Notes: generated by a model from the letters alone, not told the origin. Counted from the first letter of the stretch, positions 29,442 through 39,150 are shown. The stretch: 54,122 nt of DNA from Neobacillus piezotolerans (GCF_003362805.1 NZ_QNQT01000014.1:27551-81672), one strand, 5' to 3'. Numbers and translations are program-made.

Positions 29442-30125
29442 ATGCTCAGGAAAAGGAAGGGGCAAATCGGACCGCGGTTCGCGGTTTATACATTCGGGCT
29501 TCTGGTCATGTCCCTTGGGGTAGTATTGCTTATCAAAAGCGGCTCCGGCGCTTCGCCCTGGGATGTATTCCATGTCGGCCTTTACAATCATTTCGGCTTA
29601 ACGGTCGGAAGCTGGTCAATCATTGCCGGGTTCGCGATACTTGCGGCCGCCACGATTATTTCACGCGAATTTCCCCATGTCGGGGCTTTTTTGAATATGC
29701 TCTTTGTTGGGGTTTTTATTGATATATTCATGCTGATTCCGTTCCTCCGGGAGCCTGCGGGGATCATTGGCCAAATTGGCATGTTCACCATCGGCCTGCT
29801 TTTTATGGGGTATGGGATGGGGCTATATATTTCTGCCAGCCTTGGAACTGGTCCACGGGACAGCCTAATGGCCGCGATTGTTGGAAAGACTGGCTGGAAG
29901 GTGCGGAATGTCAGGGGCGCGATCGAATTGGCCGTGCTCCTGATTGGCTGGGAGCTTGGCGGCCCGGTAAGCTGGGGGACAATCGCTTTTTGCATAGCGA
30001 TCGGACCGCTTGCCGGGATTGCCCTCCCGCAATGTTTCACCTTGACTGACGTGATTTTGGAAAAAATAAAAGGCACAGCGAAACCAAAAGAGACTTTGCC
30101 GATGGATAGGAGTTCGGGAATATGA
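29442..30125 (+). CDS. YczE-like (COG2364) integral membrane protein
   Basis: 227 residues with about six membrane helices. The opening FAVYTFGLLVMSLGVVLLIKSG followed by GASPWDVFHVGL, and the internal near-repeat YISASLGTGPRDSLM, identify the YczE/YitT-like group of uncharacterised membrane proteins, whose two halves each carry a G-xxP-D motif. The start is ATG 29442 with AAAGGAG seven bases upstream. The frame extends 27 codons further, over the promoter. The stop overlaps the cymR start by four bases (ATGA), so the two are co-transcribed and probably coupled. The function is unknown. Confidence 0.88.
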   Translation: MLRKRKGQIGPRFAVYTFGLLVMSLGVVLLIKSGSGASPWDVFHVGLYNHFGLTVGSWSIIAGFAILAAATIISREFPHVGAFLNMLFVGVFIDIFMLIPFLREPAGIIGQIGMFTIGLLFMGYGMGLYISASLGTGPRDSLMAAIVGKTGWKVRNVRGAIELAVLLIGWELGGPVSWGTIAFCIAIGPLAGIALPQCFTLTDVILEKIKGTAKPKETLPMDRSSGI

Positions 30126-30541
30126 GGATTTCAACGAAAGGGCGTTACGGACTTACAATCATGATCGAGCTTGCGAAAAACCATGGTGAAGGGCCTGTTT
30201 CCCTTAAGGCGATCGCTCAGGCAAATGACCTGTCAGAGCATTACCTTGAACAATTGATTGCCCCATTAAGGAATGCCGGCCTGGTCAAAAGCATAAGAGG
30301 CGCTTATGGTGGTTACTTGCTAGGCAGGGAGCCGGGAGAAATTACGTCCGGGGATATTATCCGGGTCCTGGAGGGGCCGATAACGCCGGTTGAAGGAATA
30401 GAAGATGAGGAGCCGGCGAAAAGGGAGCTTTGGATTAGGATCAGGGATGCGATCAAGGACGTCCTTGACAGCACGACGCTTGAGGATTTGGCCAACCATA
30501 CAGAAGATGGCGGCCAGGATTCTTATATGTTTTATATATAA
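30122..30541 (+). CDS. cymR: Cysteine metabolism repressor CymR (Rrf2 family)
   Basis: A 139-residue winged-helix repressor. The N-terminus MRISTKGRYGLTIMIELAK, the recognition region NDLSEHYLEQLIAPLRNAGLVKSIRGAYGGY and the C-terminus (EDEEPAKRELWIRIRDA, DSYMFYI) match B. subtilis CymR closely. There is no Cys in the protein, so it cannot carry an Fe-S cluster like IscR. CymR acts with CysK to sense O-acetylserine and represses cysteine uptake and synthesis genes. It lies upstream of iscS. A likely target operon (yrrT-mtnN-mccA-mccB) lies at the end of this window. Confidence 0.95.
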   Translation: MRISTKGRYGLTIMIELAKNHGEGPVSLKAIAQANDLSEHYLEQLIAPLRNAGLVKSIRGAYGGYLLGREPGEITSGDIIRVLEGPITPVEGIEDEEPAKRELWIRIRDAIKDVLDSTTLEDLANHTEDGGQDSYMFYI

Positions 30542-30583
30542 TGGAACAATAGTAAATAGATTTAAACGATGAAAGGTGATAAC

Positions 30584-31726
30584 ATGGAACGGATTTATTT
30601 GGACCATGCCGCCACTTCCCCAATGCACCCGAAGGTAATTGAAAGGATGGCGGAGGCGATGGGAACGCTGTTTGGAAACCCATCGAGCATCCACTCCTTC
30701 GGCAGGGAAGCGAGGCGTCAGCTTGATGAAGCGAGGCAGGCAATCGCGTCCAGCATCGGAGCCAAAGCGAACGATATTATTTTTACCAGCGGAGGAACCG
30801 AAGCGGACAATTTGGCCATTTTGGGAGCAGCGGAGGCTTCAAGCAATAAAGGCAAGCATATCATTACATCATTAACTGAGCACCATGCTGTCCTGCACAC
30901 ATGCGAGAAGCTTGAAAAGCTTGGCTTTGAAGTGACGTATTTGCCTGTTGATGAGGCGGGCCGGATTTCCGTTTCCGATGTTGAAAAGGCATTACGTGAC
31001 GATACGATCCTTGTGACGATCATGTATGCGAACAATGAAGTCGGGACCATTCAGCCGATTGAAGAAATCGGGCGGCTGCTTGAAGGACATCAGGCGCTGT
31101 TCCATACCGACGCCGTCCAGGCCTACGGCATGCTGGAGCTCGATGTCAATAAAATCGGAGTGGACATGCTGTCTGTGTCCGCGCATAAGGTGAACGGGCC
31201 AAAAGGGATCGGGTTCCTTTTTGCAAAAGAAGGTGTAAAGCTTTCCCCACGGACGTTCGGAGGCGAACAGGAACGCAAGCGCCGCGCCGGAACAGAAAAC
31301 CTCGTATCCATCGAGGGTTTCAAGGAAGCGGTAACGGTTATGCGCGAGAACTTGCCGAAAAAGGCGGAAGAATGTTTACGCCTGAAAAAAATGTTCATTA
31401 AGATTCTGGAGGAAGAATCTGTAACATTCCAATTGAACGGCTCGCTTGCCGATTCGCTTCCGCATATAGTAAACTTGAGTTTTCCAGGGACAAATGTTGA
31501 AGCGATGCTCGTCAACTTGGACCTTGCCGGGATAGCCGCTTCGAGCGGTTCGGCCTGCACCGCGGGCTCGATTGAACCGTCGCACGTGCTCGTTGCCATG
31601 TTCGGCAAAGAATCGGACCGGATTGTGAATTCCATCCGGTTCAGCTTCGGGCTAGGCACGACCGAAGAGGCGATCGAGAAGGCCGCCAGGGAAACCGCGA
31701 GGATTGTCAACAGGCTCCGCCGCTAA
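30584..31726 (+). CDS. iscS: Cysteine desulfurase IscS-type (YrvO)
   Basis: A 380-residue PLP enzyme of the NifS/IscS family. The PLP lysine is in SAHKVNGPKG near residue 202, and the persulfide Cys is in SGSACTAGS near residue 325. It removes sulfur from cysteine and, in B. subtilis, passes it to MnmA (TrmU) for tRNA 2-thiouridine. The start is ATG 30584 (MERIYLDHAATSP) with AAAGGTG seven bases upstream. An in-frame ATG 15 bases earlier lies in that site. cymR ends 42 bases upstream and mnmA is next, with a hairpin between. Confidence 0.95.
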   Translation: MERIYLDHAATSPMHPKVIERMAEAMGTLFGNPSSIHSFGREARRQLDEARQAIASSIGAKANDIIFTSGGTEADNLAILGAAEASSNKGKHIITSLTEHHAVLHTCEKLEKLGFEVTYLPVDEAGRISVSDVEKALRDDTILVTIMYANNEVGTIQPIEEIGRLLEGHQALFHTDAVQAYGMLELDVNKIGVDMLSVSAHKVNGPKGIGFLFAKEGVKLSPRTFGGEQERKRRAGTENLVSIEGFKEAVTVMRENLPKKAEECLRLKKMFIKILEEESVTFQLNGSLADSLPHIVNLSFPGTNVEAMLVNLDLAGIAASSGSACTAGSIEPSHVLVAMFGKESDRIVNSIRFSFGLGTTEEAIEKAARETARIVNRLRR

Positions 31727-31774
31727 GCGGGCATCTATTCGTTTGTTTTCGAGGGAATTTTTAAAAATACGATC

Positions 31775-31800
31775 AGGCCGGGCTTTAACCCGGCCTTTCT
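31775..31800 (+). terminator. Hairpin between iscS and mnmA
   Basis: AGGCCGGG/CCCGGCCT stem with a six-base loop and a short TTTCT tail. It could be a partial terminator or a processing site rather than a full stop. Confidence 0.6.
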
Positions 31801-31814
31801 ATAAAGTGTGGTGA

Positions 31815-32939
<1,125 letters not shown>

Positions 32940-32963
32940 CATCACGACGGATGCAAAAGCCAT

Positions 32964-33001
32964 TACACCCGATTCCCTTATAGGGGAGCCGGGTGTTTTT
33001 T
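32964..33001 (+). terminator. mnmA terminator
   Basis: CACCCG...CGGGTG outer stem with CCC/GGG inside, followed by a T6 run. Confidence 0.9.
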
Positions 33002-33083
33002 GTGGTCAAGTGTGGATAGGGCGAACTTGGCTAATTTACCCCTCAACGAATCGCAAAATACGGAGAAAATCAGTGGCGGATTG

Positions 33084-33092
33084 TGGTATACT
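33084..33092 (+). promoter_or_regulatory. Extended -10 promoter of the TPR gene and recD2
   Basis: TGGTATACT, 27 bases before ATG 33119. Transcription starting about 33099 excludes the longer open frame from 33083. Confidence 0.55.
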
Positions 33093-33118
33093 TTCACGTG
33101 ACGGAGAGTGATAAAAAA

Positions 33119-33784
33119 ATGGATAAGAACCTCAAAGGAATAGAATTGATGCAGGCCGGAAACTGGGAAGAAGCAGCCATGGCCTTTAATGAAGCAATTG
33201 AGGAAAATCCGGGGGATCCGGTCGCATACATTAATTTTGGCAATCTTCTTGCTGTGACGGGCGATGAAGTGCGGGCGTTGAAATTTTTCCAACACGCGCT
33301 TGAACTGGATGAAAACGCCGCGGCGGCCTACTACAGTATGGGGACAATTCACTACAACAATAAGCAATTCAATCACGCAAAAGCGATGTTTGAGGCCGCT
33401 ATGAAAAAAGGGCTCGACACGGCTGACAATTACTTTATGCTCGGTATGTCGATCGCCGAGCTGGGAAATAAGCGGCTCGCACTTCCATACTTGCAGCGGA
33501 GCACGGAGCTTGAGCCGGATGATGTGGATGCGCGCTTCCAATACGGCCTTTGCCTCGCGGAAGAAGGCATGATCGACCTGGCTATCCTGCAGTTTGAGGA
33601 GTGCATCAGCCTTGCGCCAGACCATGCCGACGGCTATTACAATCTGGGGGTCGCGTTCGCTTTCAAGGAAGAGACGGGCAAGGCGCTTGACATGCTGGAT
33701 AAGGCTTTAAAAATTGATTCCGGCCATGAGATGGCCCTCAGTGTCAAAAATTTCATAGAGGATGCACTGAAAAAAGACAATTAA
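33119..33784 (+). CDS. yrrB: Tetratricopeptide repeat protein YrrB
   Basis: 221 residues made almost wholly of about six 34-residue TPR helices (for example NWEEAAMAFNEAIEENPGDPVAYINFGNLL and the pattern A..Y..G......A...F..A). TPR proteins are scaffolds. In B. subtilis YrrB has been proposed to bridge tRNA-modification enzymes such as MnmA and IscS, which fits the neighbours. The start is ATG 33119 (MDKNLKGIEL) with GGAGAG ten bases upstream. It is followed 50 bases later by recD2. Confidence 0.9.
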   Translation: MDKNLKGIELMQAGNWEEAAMAFNEAIEENPGDPVAYINFGNLLAVTGDEVRALKFFQHALELDENAAAAYYSMGTIHYNNKQFNHAKAMFEAAMKKGLDTADNYFMLGMSIAELGNKRLALPYLQRSTELEPDDVDARFQYGLCLAEEGMIDLAILQFEECISLAPDHADGYYNLGVAFAFKEETGKALDMLDKALKIDSGHEMALSVKNFIEDALKKDN

Positions 33785-33834
33785 CATGAATACTGATGCC
33801 GTTTGGACGATTTTTTGGAAAGGAGGGATGGGTT

Positions 33835-36294
33835 ATGGACCAGCAGGATTCTCTTGACCTGTTTTCGGAGCAGGGGAAGTTTGTTAAAGGAAGGCCAATC
33901 GTAACGATTTTCCACAATGAAACGAACCTGTATACAGTCGCAAGAATCAGGGTTGATGATACGAATGACACGTATGAAGACAGGGAAGCGGTGGTCACCG
34001 GCTACTTTCCGAAGCTCCATGACCAGGAAACCTACCTTTTCTTTGGCGAATTCAAGGATCATCCTAAATTTGGCCTTCAATTCCAGGCAACCCATTTCCG
34101 GAAGGATATCCCGCAGTCCAAGCAGGGGGTAATTGCGTATTTATCTAGTGAGATTTTCAAGGGAATCGGCCGAAAAACGGCGGAAAGCATTGTTGAAGTC
34201 CTGGGGGAAAATGCAATTTCCCGGATTTTGAACGAGCCATCGCTTCTTGATTCCGTCCCGAGGCTTGCACCGGATAAAGCGAAAATGCTTTATGATACGC
34301 TGATGGAACACCAGGGGCTGGAGCAGGTCATGGTCGCCCTGAACCAATATGGATTCGGGCCACAGCTTTCGATGAAAATCTACCAGGTTTACAAAGAAGC
34401 GACGATTGACATCATCCAGAAGAATCCTTATCAGCTTGTTGAGGATATCGAGGGCATCGGCTTCGGACGGGCAGATGAGCTTGGATACCAGCTCGGCATT
34501 TCAGGCAGCCATCCGGACCGGATCAAGGCCGCGTGCCTGTACACGCTTGAAACCGAAAGCATGCAGACCGGGCACGTTTATCTTGAGGCGCGCGACCTGC
34601 TGGAAAAAGTAAAGACGCTTCTTGAGGAAAATCAGCGGGATATTATTGATTACGAGGTTATCACCACCGAGCTCATCAAACTTGAGGAGGAAGGCAAGGT
34701 AGCGGGAGAAGGCCAGCGCGTCTATTTGCCATCCCTCTATTTTTCGGAGAAAGGGCTTGTTACAAATATAAAAAAGATTCTCGAACAAAAAGAATACAGC
34801 GCCCAGTTTCCGGAATCGGAATTCCTGCTCGCGCTTGGCGATCTTGAGGAACGGCTCGGTGTGGAGTATGCCCCTTCCCAAAAGGAGGCCATCCAGACAG
34901 CGATCCAGTCGCCGATGATGATCCTGACAGGCGGGCCGGGAACCGGGAAAACAACTGTCATCAAAGGGATTGTTGAGCTATATGCGGAACTTCACGGCTG
35001 CTCGCTCGACCCTAAGGATTATATGAAAAAAGACGAAGCTTTTCCTATTCTTCTCGCTGCTCCGACAGGAAGGGCTGCAAAACGGATGAGCGAATCGACG
35101 GGCCTGCCGGCAGTCACCATCCACAGGCTCCTTGGATTCAACGGCAGTGAAGGATTCAGCCATGATGAAGAGTCGGCGCTTGAAGGAAAGCTGTTGATTG
35201 TCGATGAAACTTCGATGGTCGATATCTGGCTAGCGCATCAGCTGTTCAAGGCGCTCCCCGAATCAATCCAGGTCATTCTTGTCGGCGATGAGGACCAGCT
35301 CCCTTCTGTCGGACCTGGGCAGGTGCTGAAGGATTTGCTCCGTTCGGAACGGATTCCGACGGTAAGATTGACGGATATTTACAGGCAGGCGGAAGGTTCG
35401 TCCATCATCCGCCTGGCCCATGAAATCAAAAACGGCAGCCTTCCTGCCGATCTTTCCGCCCCTCAGCCTGACAGGTCGTTCATTAAATGCAATGGAAACC
35501 AGATTGCCCAGGTTGTCGAGAAGGTTGCCGCCAACGCCCGAAAAAAAGGCTACCACGCAAGGGATATCCAGGTGCTCGCTCCCATGTATAAAGGACCCGC
35601 CGGAATCGACAGGCTGAATGTCCTCCTGCAGGAATTATTCAATCCGAATCCAGACGGCAAAAGGAAAGAGCTTGCGTTTGGCGATGTGAAATACAGAATC
35701 GGCGACAAGGTGCTGCAGCTGGTCAACCAGCCGGAAAGCAATGTATTCAATGGCGATATCGGGGAAATTGTTTCGATTTTTTATGCAAAGGAAAATACGG
35801 AAAAACAGGATATGGCCATCATTTCGTTTGATGGAATCGAAGTGACGTATACCCGTCAGGATTTAAACCAAATCACCCATGCGTATTGCTGTTCCGTCCA
35901 TAAAGCTCAGGGAAGCGAATTTCCGATTGTCATATTGCCGGTTACCCGCAGTTATTACCGGATGCTGCGCAGGAATCTAATTTACACAGCGATTACCCGC
36001 AGCAGGCAGTTCCTTATCCTTTGCGGCGAGGAAGATGCATTTCGGCTAGGAGTGGAACGGAACGACGAACAGACGAGGCAGACAACGCTTGCTGAAAACC
36101 TAATTGATGCGATTGTTATCGAAGCAGAGGATACCAGAGGGAATGAGTTGGCTCTTGATAGTTCCGATCCGGCCGCTGAAAATGAGGTTTTGGAAGAACG
36201 CATTCCTTATGGCAAGGCGTCGCTTGAAGAAACGCTCATGGACGCTGATCCTCTCATCGGTATGGAAAACGTTACCCCTTATGATTTCATGTGA
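33835..36294 (+). CDS. recD2: ATP-dependent 5'-3' DNA helicase RecD2 (YrrC)
   Basis: 819 residues. The long N-terminal extension that marks RecD2 holds an OB-like part and helix-hairpin-helix motifs (GIGRKTAESIVEVLG near 110 and DIEGIGFGRADELG near 205). The SF1B motor follows: motif I GGPGTGKTTV near 365, motif II VDETSMVD near 458, motif III VGDEDQLPSVGPGQVL, and motifs V-VI (VHKAQGSEFPIVI, NLIYTAITRSR). It works without RecBC in repair and fork stability. The start is ATG 33835 with AAGGAGGG ahead. Thirteen upstream codons in frame precede the site. Confidence 0.96.
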   Translation: MDQQDSLDLFSEQGKFVKGRPIVTIFHNETNLYTVARIRVDDTNDTYEDREAVVTGYFPKLHDQETYLFFGEFKDHPKFGLQFQATHFRKDIPQSKQGVIAYLSSEIFKGIGRKTAESIVEVLGENAISRILNEPSLLDSVPRLAPDKAKMLYDTLMEHQGLEQVMVALNQYGFGPQLSMKIYQVYKEATIDIIQKNPYQLVEDIEGIGFGRADELGYQLGISGSHPDRIKAACLYTLETESMQTGHVYLEARDLLEKVKTLLEENQRDIIDYEVITTELIKLEEEGKVAGEGQRVYLPSLYFSEKGLVTNIKKILEQKEYSAQFPESEFLLALGDLEERLGVEYAPSQKEAIQTAIQSPMMILTGGPGTGKTTVIKGIVELYAELHGCSLDPKDYMKKDEAFPILLAAPTGRAAKRMSESTGLPAVTIHRLLGFNGSEGFSHDEESALEGKLLIVDETSMVDIWLAHQLFKALPESIQVILVGDEDQLPSVGPGQVLKDLLRSERIPTVRLTDIYRQAEGSSIIRLAHEIKNGSLPADLSAPQPDRSFIKCNGNQIAQVVEKVAANARKKGYHARDIQVLAPMYKGPAGIDRLNVLLQELFNPNPDGKRKELAFGDVKYRIGDKVLQLVNQPESNVFNGDIGEIVSIFYAKENTEKQDMAIISFDGIEVTYTRQDLNQITHAYCCSVHKAQGSEFPIVILPVTRSYYRMLRRNLIYTAITRSRQFLILCGEEDAFRLGVERNDEQTRQTTLAENLIDAIVIEAEDTRGNELALDSSDPAAENEVLEERIPYGKASLEETLMDADPLIGMENVTPYDFM

Positions 36295-36381
36295 TTTGCC
36301 GGAAACTATGAACCAAGGTCCCGGATTTTTAGGGATTGCGGCCCGTCTTGGGTAACATCTTCCGGAAGGCGGGAGAAAATC

Positions 36382-36858
36382 TTGAGGACATTTGGATTAA
36401 TGAAAGGCCTTCCCGTCATTTCAGAAAAGAGCGGGGAACATCTCGGTGCTGTTTTGGATTTGGTTATCGAGGGGGATAAGGTGCTTGGGGTCCTTGTAAA
36501 AAAAGGAACCTTCCTAAAGCAGGCACAGTTTCTGGCAATCGGTTCAATCATATCGATTGGGCCGGACGGAATCATTATCCCGACTTCCGGCTGCCTTGAG
36601 CGGAATGGAAAAGATAAAGAAGGTTTTACACTTTCCCATCATAGCCCGCTTGCCGGAAAAATGGTCCTGTCGGAGGAAGGCGATTCACTGGGGCTCTTGA
36701 ATGACGTATATTTTTTGGAAGAAGTGGGCACAATCGTAGGGTACGAACTATCGGATGGATTCTTTTCGGACCTGCAGGACGGCAAAAAAGTCATTAAACC
36801 AGGCGGCCCGCCGGCAATAGGAAAAGATGCCATCATCGTAAATCCCGACACTACGTGA
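36382..36858 (+). CDS. yrrD: PRC-barrel domain protein YrrD
   Basis: 158 residues with two PRC-barrel-like halves: GLPVISEKSGEHLGAVLDLVI near residue 8 and MVLSEEGDSLGLLNDVYF near 95. PRC barrels occur in RimM and photosynthetic proteins and bind RNA or protein. The role of YrrD is unknown. It has a TTG start at 36382, with GGGAG six bases before. It lies between recD2 and a small zinc ribbon gene, 12 bases from the latter. Confidence 0.85.
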   Translation: MRTFGLMKGLPVISEKSGEHLGAVLDLVIEGDKVLGVLVKKGTFLKQAQFLAIGSIISIGPDGIIIPTSGCLERNGKDKEGFTLSHHSPLAGKMVLSEEGDSLGLLNDVYFLEEVGTIVGYELSDGFFSDLQDGKKVIKPGGPPAIGKDAIIVNPDTT

Positions 36859-36870
36859 GGTGCCTTTCCT

Positions 36871-37062
36871 ATGTTCAGTTGTCCAAACTGCCAAAGCAAG
36901 GATATTGGCAAAATCGGCATCAATCAGTATTATTGCTGGAACTGCTTTATTGAGCTGTCGCTTGCAAAAGGGCTCATCCATACCCACCAGGTCGAAGAGG
37001 ATGGAACCTTGAGTTCGCTTGATGATCTTTTCGATGAAAATGAACGCCGCTATTCTAGCTGA
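36871..37062 (+). CDS. Small zinc-ribbon protein
   Basis: 63 residues. Cys pairs CPNCQ at residue 4 and CWNCF near residue 23 make a four-cysteine zinc ribbon. The C-terminal half is acidic (DDLFDENE). GAGGTG lies eight bases before the ATG. B. subtilis has a small gene of this type after yrrD. The function is unknown. A strong terminator overlaps its stop codon. Confidence 0.82.
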   Translation: MFSCPNCQSKDIGKIGINQYYCWNCFIELSLAKGLIHTHQVEEDGTLSSLDDLFDENERRYSS

Positions 37063-37090
37063 AAGCCGGGGCCCGAATCCCGGCTTTTTT
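37062..37090 (+). terminator. Terminator of the yrrB-recD2-yrrD-zinc ribbon run
   Basis: AAAGCCGGG/CCCGGCTTT stem with an eight-base loop and a T6 run. Confidence 0.92.
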
Positions 37091-37147
37091 GGTTTTCTGG
37101 AAGGTGCGTAAATTGGGATGGTGAAAAAGTGGCGGAGATTGGGCAAA

Positions 37148-37600
37148 TTCTTGAAAAGGAGTCGCTCAAATTTTGTTTGAGTGACATCGCTCAGGCAAAA
37201 TCCTAAAAGGAAGTCACTCAAACCCCGTTGAGTGACATTGTCAGCGTAAAAATCAAAAAGGAAGTCACTCAAACCCCGTTGAGTGACATTGTCAGCGTAA
37301 AAATCAAAAAGGAAGTCACTCAAACCCCGTTGAGTGACATTGTCAGGGCAAAAAACAAAAAGGAAGTCACTTAAACCCCGTTGAGTGACATTGTCAGCGT
37401 AAAAATCAAAAAGGAAGTCACTCAAATCCTGTTGAGTGACATTGTCGGGGAAAAAATCAAAAAGGAAGTCACTCAAACCCCGTTGAGTGACATTGTCAGC
37501 GTAAAAATCAAAAAGGAAGTCACTCAAATCCTGTTGAGTGACATTGTCGGGGAAAAAATCAAAAAGTAAGTCACTCAAACCCCGTTGACCCAATTGAGCG
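37148..37600. repeat. 51-bp tandem repeat array, each unit with a 9-bp hairpin
   Basis: Seven full units start with the palindrome GTCACTCAA...TTGAGTGAC at 37213, 37264, 37315, 37366, 37417, 37468 and 37519, an exact 51-base period. Degenerate copies flank them at 37161 and 37570. Two variants occur: loop ACCCCG with tail CAGCGTAAAAATC, and loop ATCCTG with tail CGGGGAAAAAATC. In the last units they alternate, giving a 102-base higher-order period. Since 51 is a multiple of three, open frames run through it on both strands, but without ribosome-binding sites. It lies where B. subtilis has glnQHMP. A lone GTCAC/GTGAC hairpin follows at 37624-37637. Confidence 0.95.
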
Positions 37601-37714
37601 GCAAAGCCAGATTCGTAAAATGTGTCACATAAGTGACATAAATGCCATGTGATTAAACACCAATTCCCCTGCTCCCCCCACGCGAAAAATATCCCAAAAT
37701 TAACAAGGCATAAA

Positions 37715-37754
37715 CGCGCCACTTCCTTCAAAAACTAGCGGGGAAGGAGGCGCG
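37715..37754 (+). promoter_or_regulatory. Stem enclosing the Shine-Dalgarno of the AI-2E transporter gene
   Basis: CGCGCC (37715-37720) pairs with GGCGCG (37749-37754), and TCCTTC (37724-37729) with GAAGGA (37743-37748). The GGAGG of the ribosome-binding site lies wholly in the 3' arm, two bases before the ATG at 37757. Confidence 0.65.
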
Positions 37755-37756
37755 CA

Positions 37757-38824
37757 ATGATGAACATCCAAATGAAATGGGTTTACCGGATTGCTTTTTT
37801 CCTCCTGCTGCTGTCGACGCTTTTCGTATTGATGAAGCTTAAACCCTTCTGGATTCCAGCAGCGCGGGTATTGGGTCATTTGCTGGTTCCCTTTCTGACG
37901 GCGGGATTTATTACATATTTGCTCCATCCGGTGGTGGAGAAGCTGCATGCCCGGGGCGTCCACAGGGGTATCGCCGTTTTGCTTATTTATATTGTTTTTT
38001 TCGGGGGACTTGGGCTCGCCCTTTACAAGGGGATACCGGCTTTAATGTCACAAATACAGGAACTTTCCGCAAGTGCCCCGGATTTTGCCGACCACTATAG
38101 AGGAATGATTGCCAGCCTTGAGGAAAAAACGAAAAAATGGCCAGAAGGCATGCAGGAGAGGGTCGACCGGGGGATTACAGGTGCCGAAGAAAGAGTTAAC
38201 AGCCTTTTTGATATCGTCCTCGGTGGGCTCGCTGGTTTTGCCGATTCTATCCTGACAATCATGGTCATCCCGTTTATGGCTTTTTATATGCTAAAGGATT
38301 ATTCCTTGCTGAAACGGGCTTCGTGGTATATGACTCCGAAAAAATGGCGCAGGCAGGGAATCCGGTTTCTCCATGATGTCGATGAATCGCTAGGAGGCTA
38401 TATCCGGGGCCAGCTTTTGGTCTGCACGATCATGGGCCTGATCTCCTCACTCCTGTTCTGGTTGTTCGGGCTTCGTTTTCCGCTTTTGCTCGGGCTTGTG
38501 GTCGCCCTTACAAACGTCATTCCTTATTTCGGTCCGATCATCGGGGCGATTCCGGCTGTCGTGATTGCGGCTTCCTCCTCCGCCAAATTGATTTTCATTA
38601 CCCTGGCGATCGTGTTTACCCTGCAATTTTTCGAAGGCAATATATTGTCGCCCTACATCGTTGGGAAAAGCCTTCATATGCATCCATTGCTAATTATTCT
38701 GGCCCTGCTTGCCGGCGGTGAAATAGGGGGGATAGCCGGGCTGATTTTTGCGGTGCCTGTCCTGGCCATTTTGAAAGTTGCCGCCCTGCATGCAATTGCC
38801 GTTTTCGCAGGCGGCCACCGCTGA
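37757..38824 (+). CDS. yrrI: AI-2E family transporter YrrI
   Basis: 355 residues, seven to eight membrane helices, of the AI-2E (formerly PerM/UPF0118) family. The central soluble region (about residues 95-150) is followed by DSILTIMVIPFMAFYMLKD and the signature ALTNVIPYFGPIIGAIPA near 245, with the C-terminal HPLLIILALLAGGEIGGIAG. Some family members export autoinducer-2 or act as Na+/H+ antiporters. Which applies here cannot be told. GGAAGGAGG precedes an ATGATG start, buried in a hairpin. It lies directly upstream of the alaS leader. Confidence 0.9.
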   Translation: MMNIQMKWVYRIAFFLLLLSTLFVLMKLKPFWIPAARVLGHLLVPFLTAGFITYLLHPVVEKLHARGVHRGIAVLLIYIVFFGGLGLALYKGIPALMSQIQELSASAPDFADHYRGMIASLEEKTKKWPEGMQERVDRGITGAEERVNSLFDIVLGGLAGFADSILTIMVIPFMAFYMLKDYSLLKRASWYMTPKKWRRQGIRFLHDVDESLGGYIRGQLLVCTIMGLISSLLFWLFGLRFPLLLGLVVALTNVIPYFGPIIGAIPAVVIAASSSAKLIFITLAIVFTLQFFEGNILSPYIVGKSLHMHPLLIILALLAGGEIGGIAGLIFAVPVLAILKVAALHAIAVFAGGHR

Positions 38825-38848
38825 CACTAAAAACTCATTTTAACTGAA

Positions 38849-38877
38849 TTGACAAACTTGTTTCGCATCGCTATAAT
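38849..38877 (+). promoter_or_regulatory. Consensus sigma-A promoter of alaS
   Basis: TTGACA, 17 bases, TATAAT: a perfect match to consensus. Confidence 0.93.
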
Positions 38878-38883
38878 GCATCC

Positions 38884-39150
38884 TATAGATGATTTACCAT
38901 CGGAAAAAATGTTGATGGATCGAGTATGTCATCCGGAATCCAACCGCATTCCGCGGACAGAGAGGGCTTCCATGGCTGGAAGGAGCCCGGGGTGAAAGAT
39001 GGCAGAAGGCTAATCCTGAGTGCAGCTAACCACTGCCGTTATGCCGCGTTAAGGCAGCATTGAGAGATGGGCGAATGTTTCGCTCATAATCAGGGTGGTA
39101 CCGCGAGGCAAAGCTCTCGTCCCTGTCCAGGGATGAGGGCTTTTTTGTGT
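38884..39150 (+). promoter_or_regulatory. T-box leader of alaS (Ala specifier GCU)
   Basis: The T-box AGGGTGGTACCGCG lies at 39092-39105, and the terminator (AGCTCTCGTCCCTG against CAGGGATGAGGGCT, T6 run) at 39111-39147. The 5' specifier-loop motif AGTA follows the GGATCG side of stem I at about 38920. Its 3' partner ATCC is preceded by AGAAGGCTA, giving GCT (Ala) at 39009-39011 as specifier. Uncharged tRNA-Ala would favour the antiterminator and expression of alaS and perhaps the downstream ireB-ruvX-yrzB run. Confidence 0.93.

Noticed and set aside
33083-33118. Longer start of the TPR gene at 33083
   Set aside because: It would begin inside the extended -10 promoter. ATG 33119 has a GGAGAG site.
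37148-37600. CRISPR array
   Set aside because: The sequence between palindromes is nearly identical in every unit, so there are no unique spacers, and no cas genes are near.
36748-37731. Open frame of 327 codons on the minus strand (and shorter plus-strand frames) through the 51-bp array, encoding 17-residue repeats
   Set aside because: 51 is a multiple of three, so any frame without a stop in one unit stays open. There is no ribosome-binding site, the frame runs into the antisense of yrrD and the zinc ribbon gene, and the composition is implausible.
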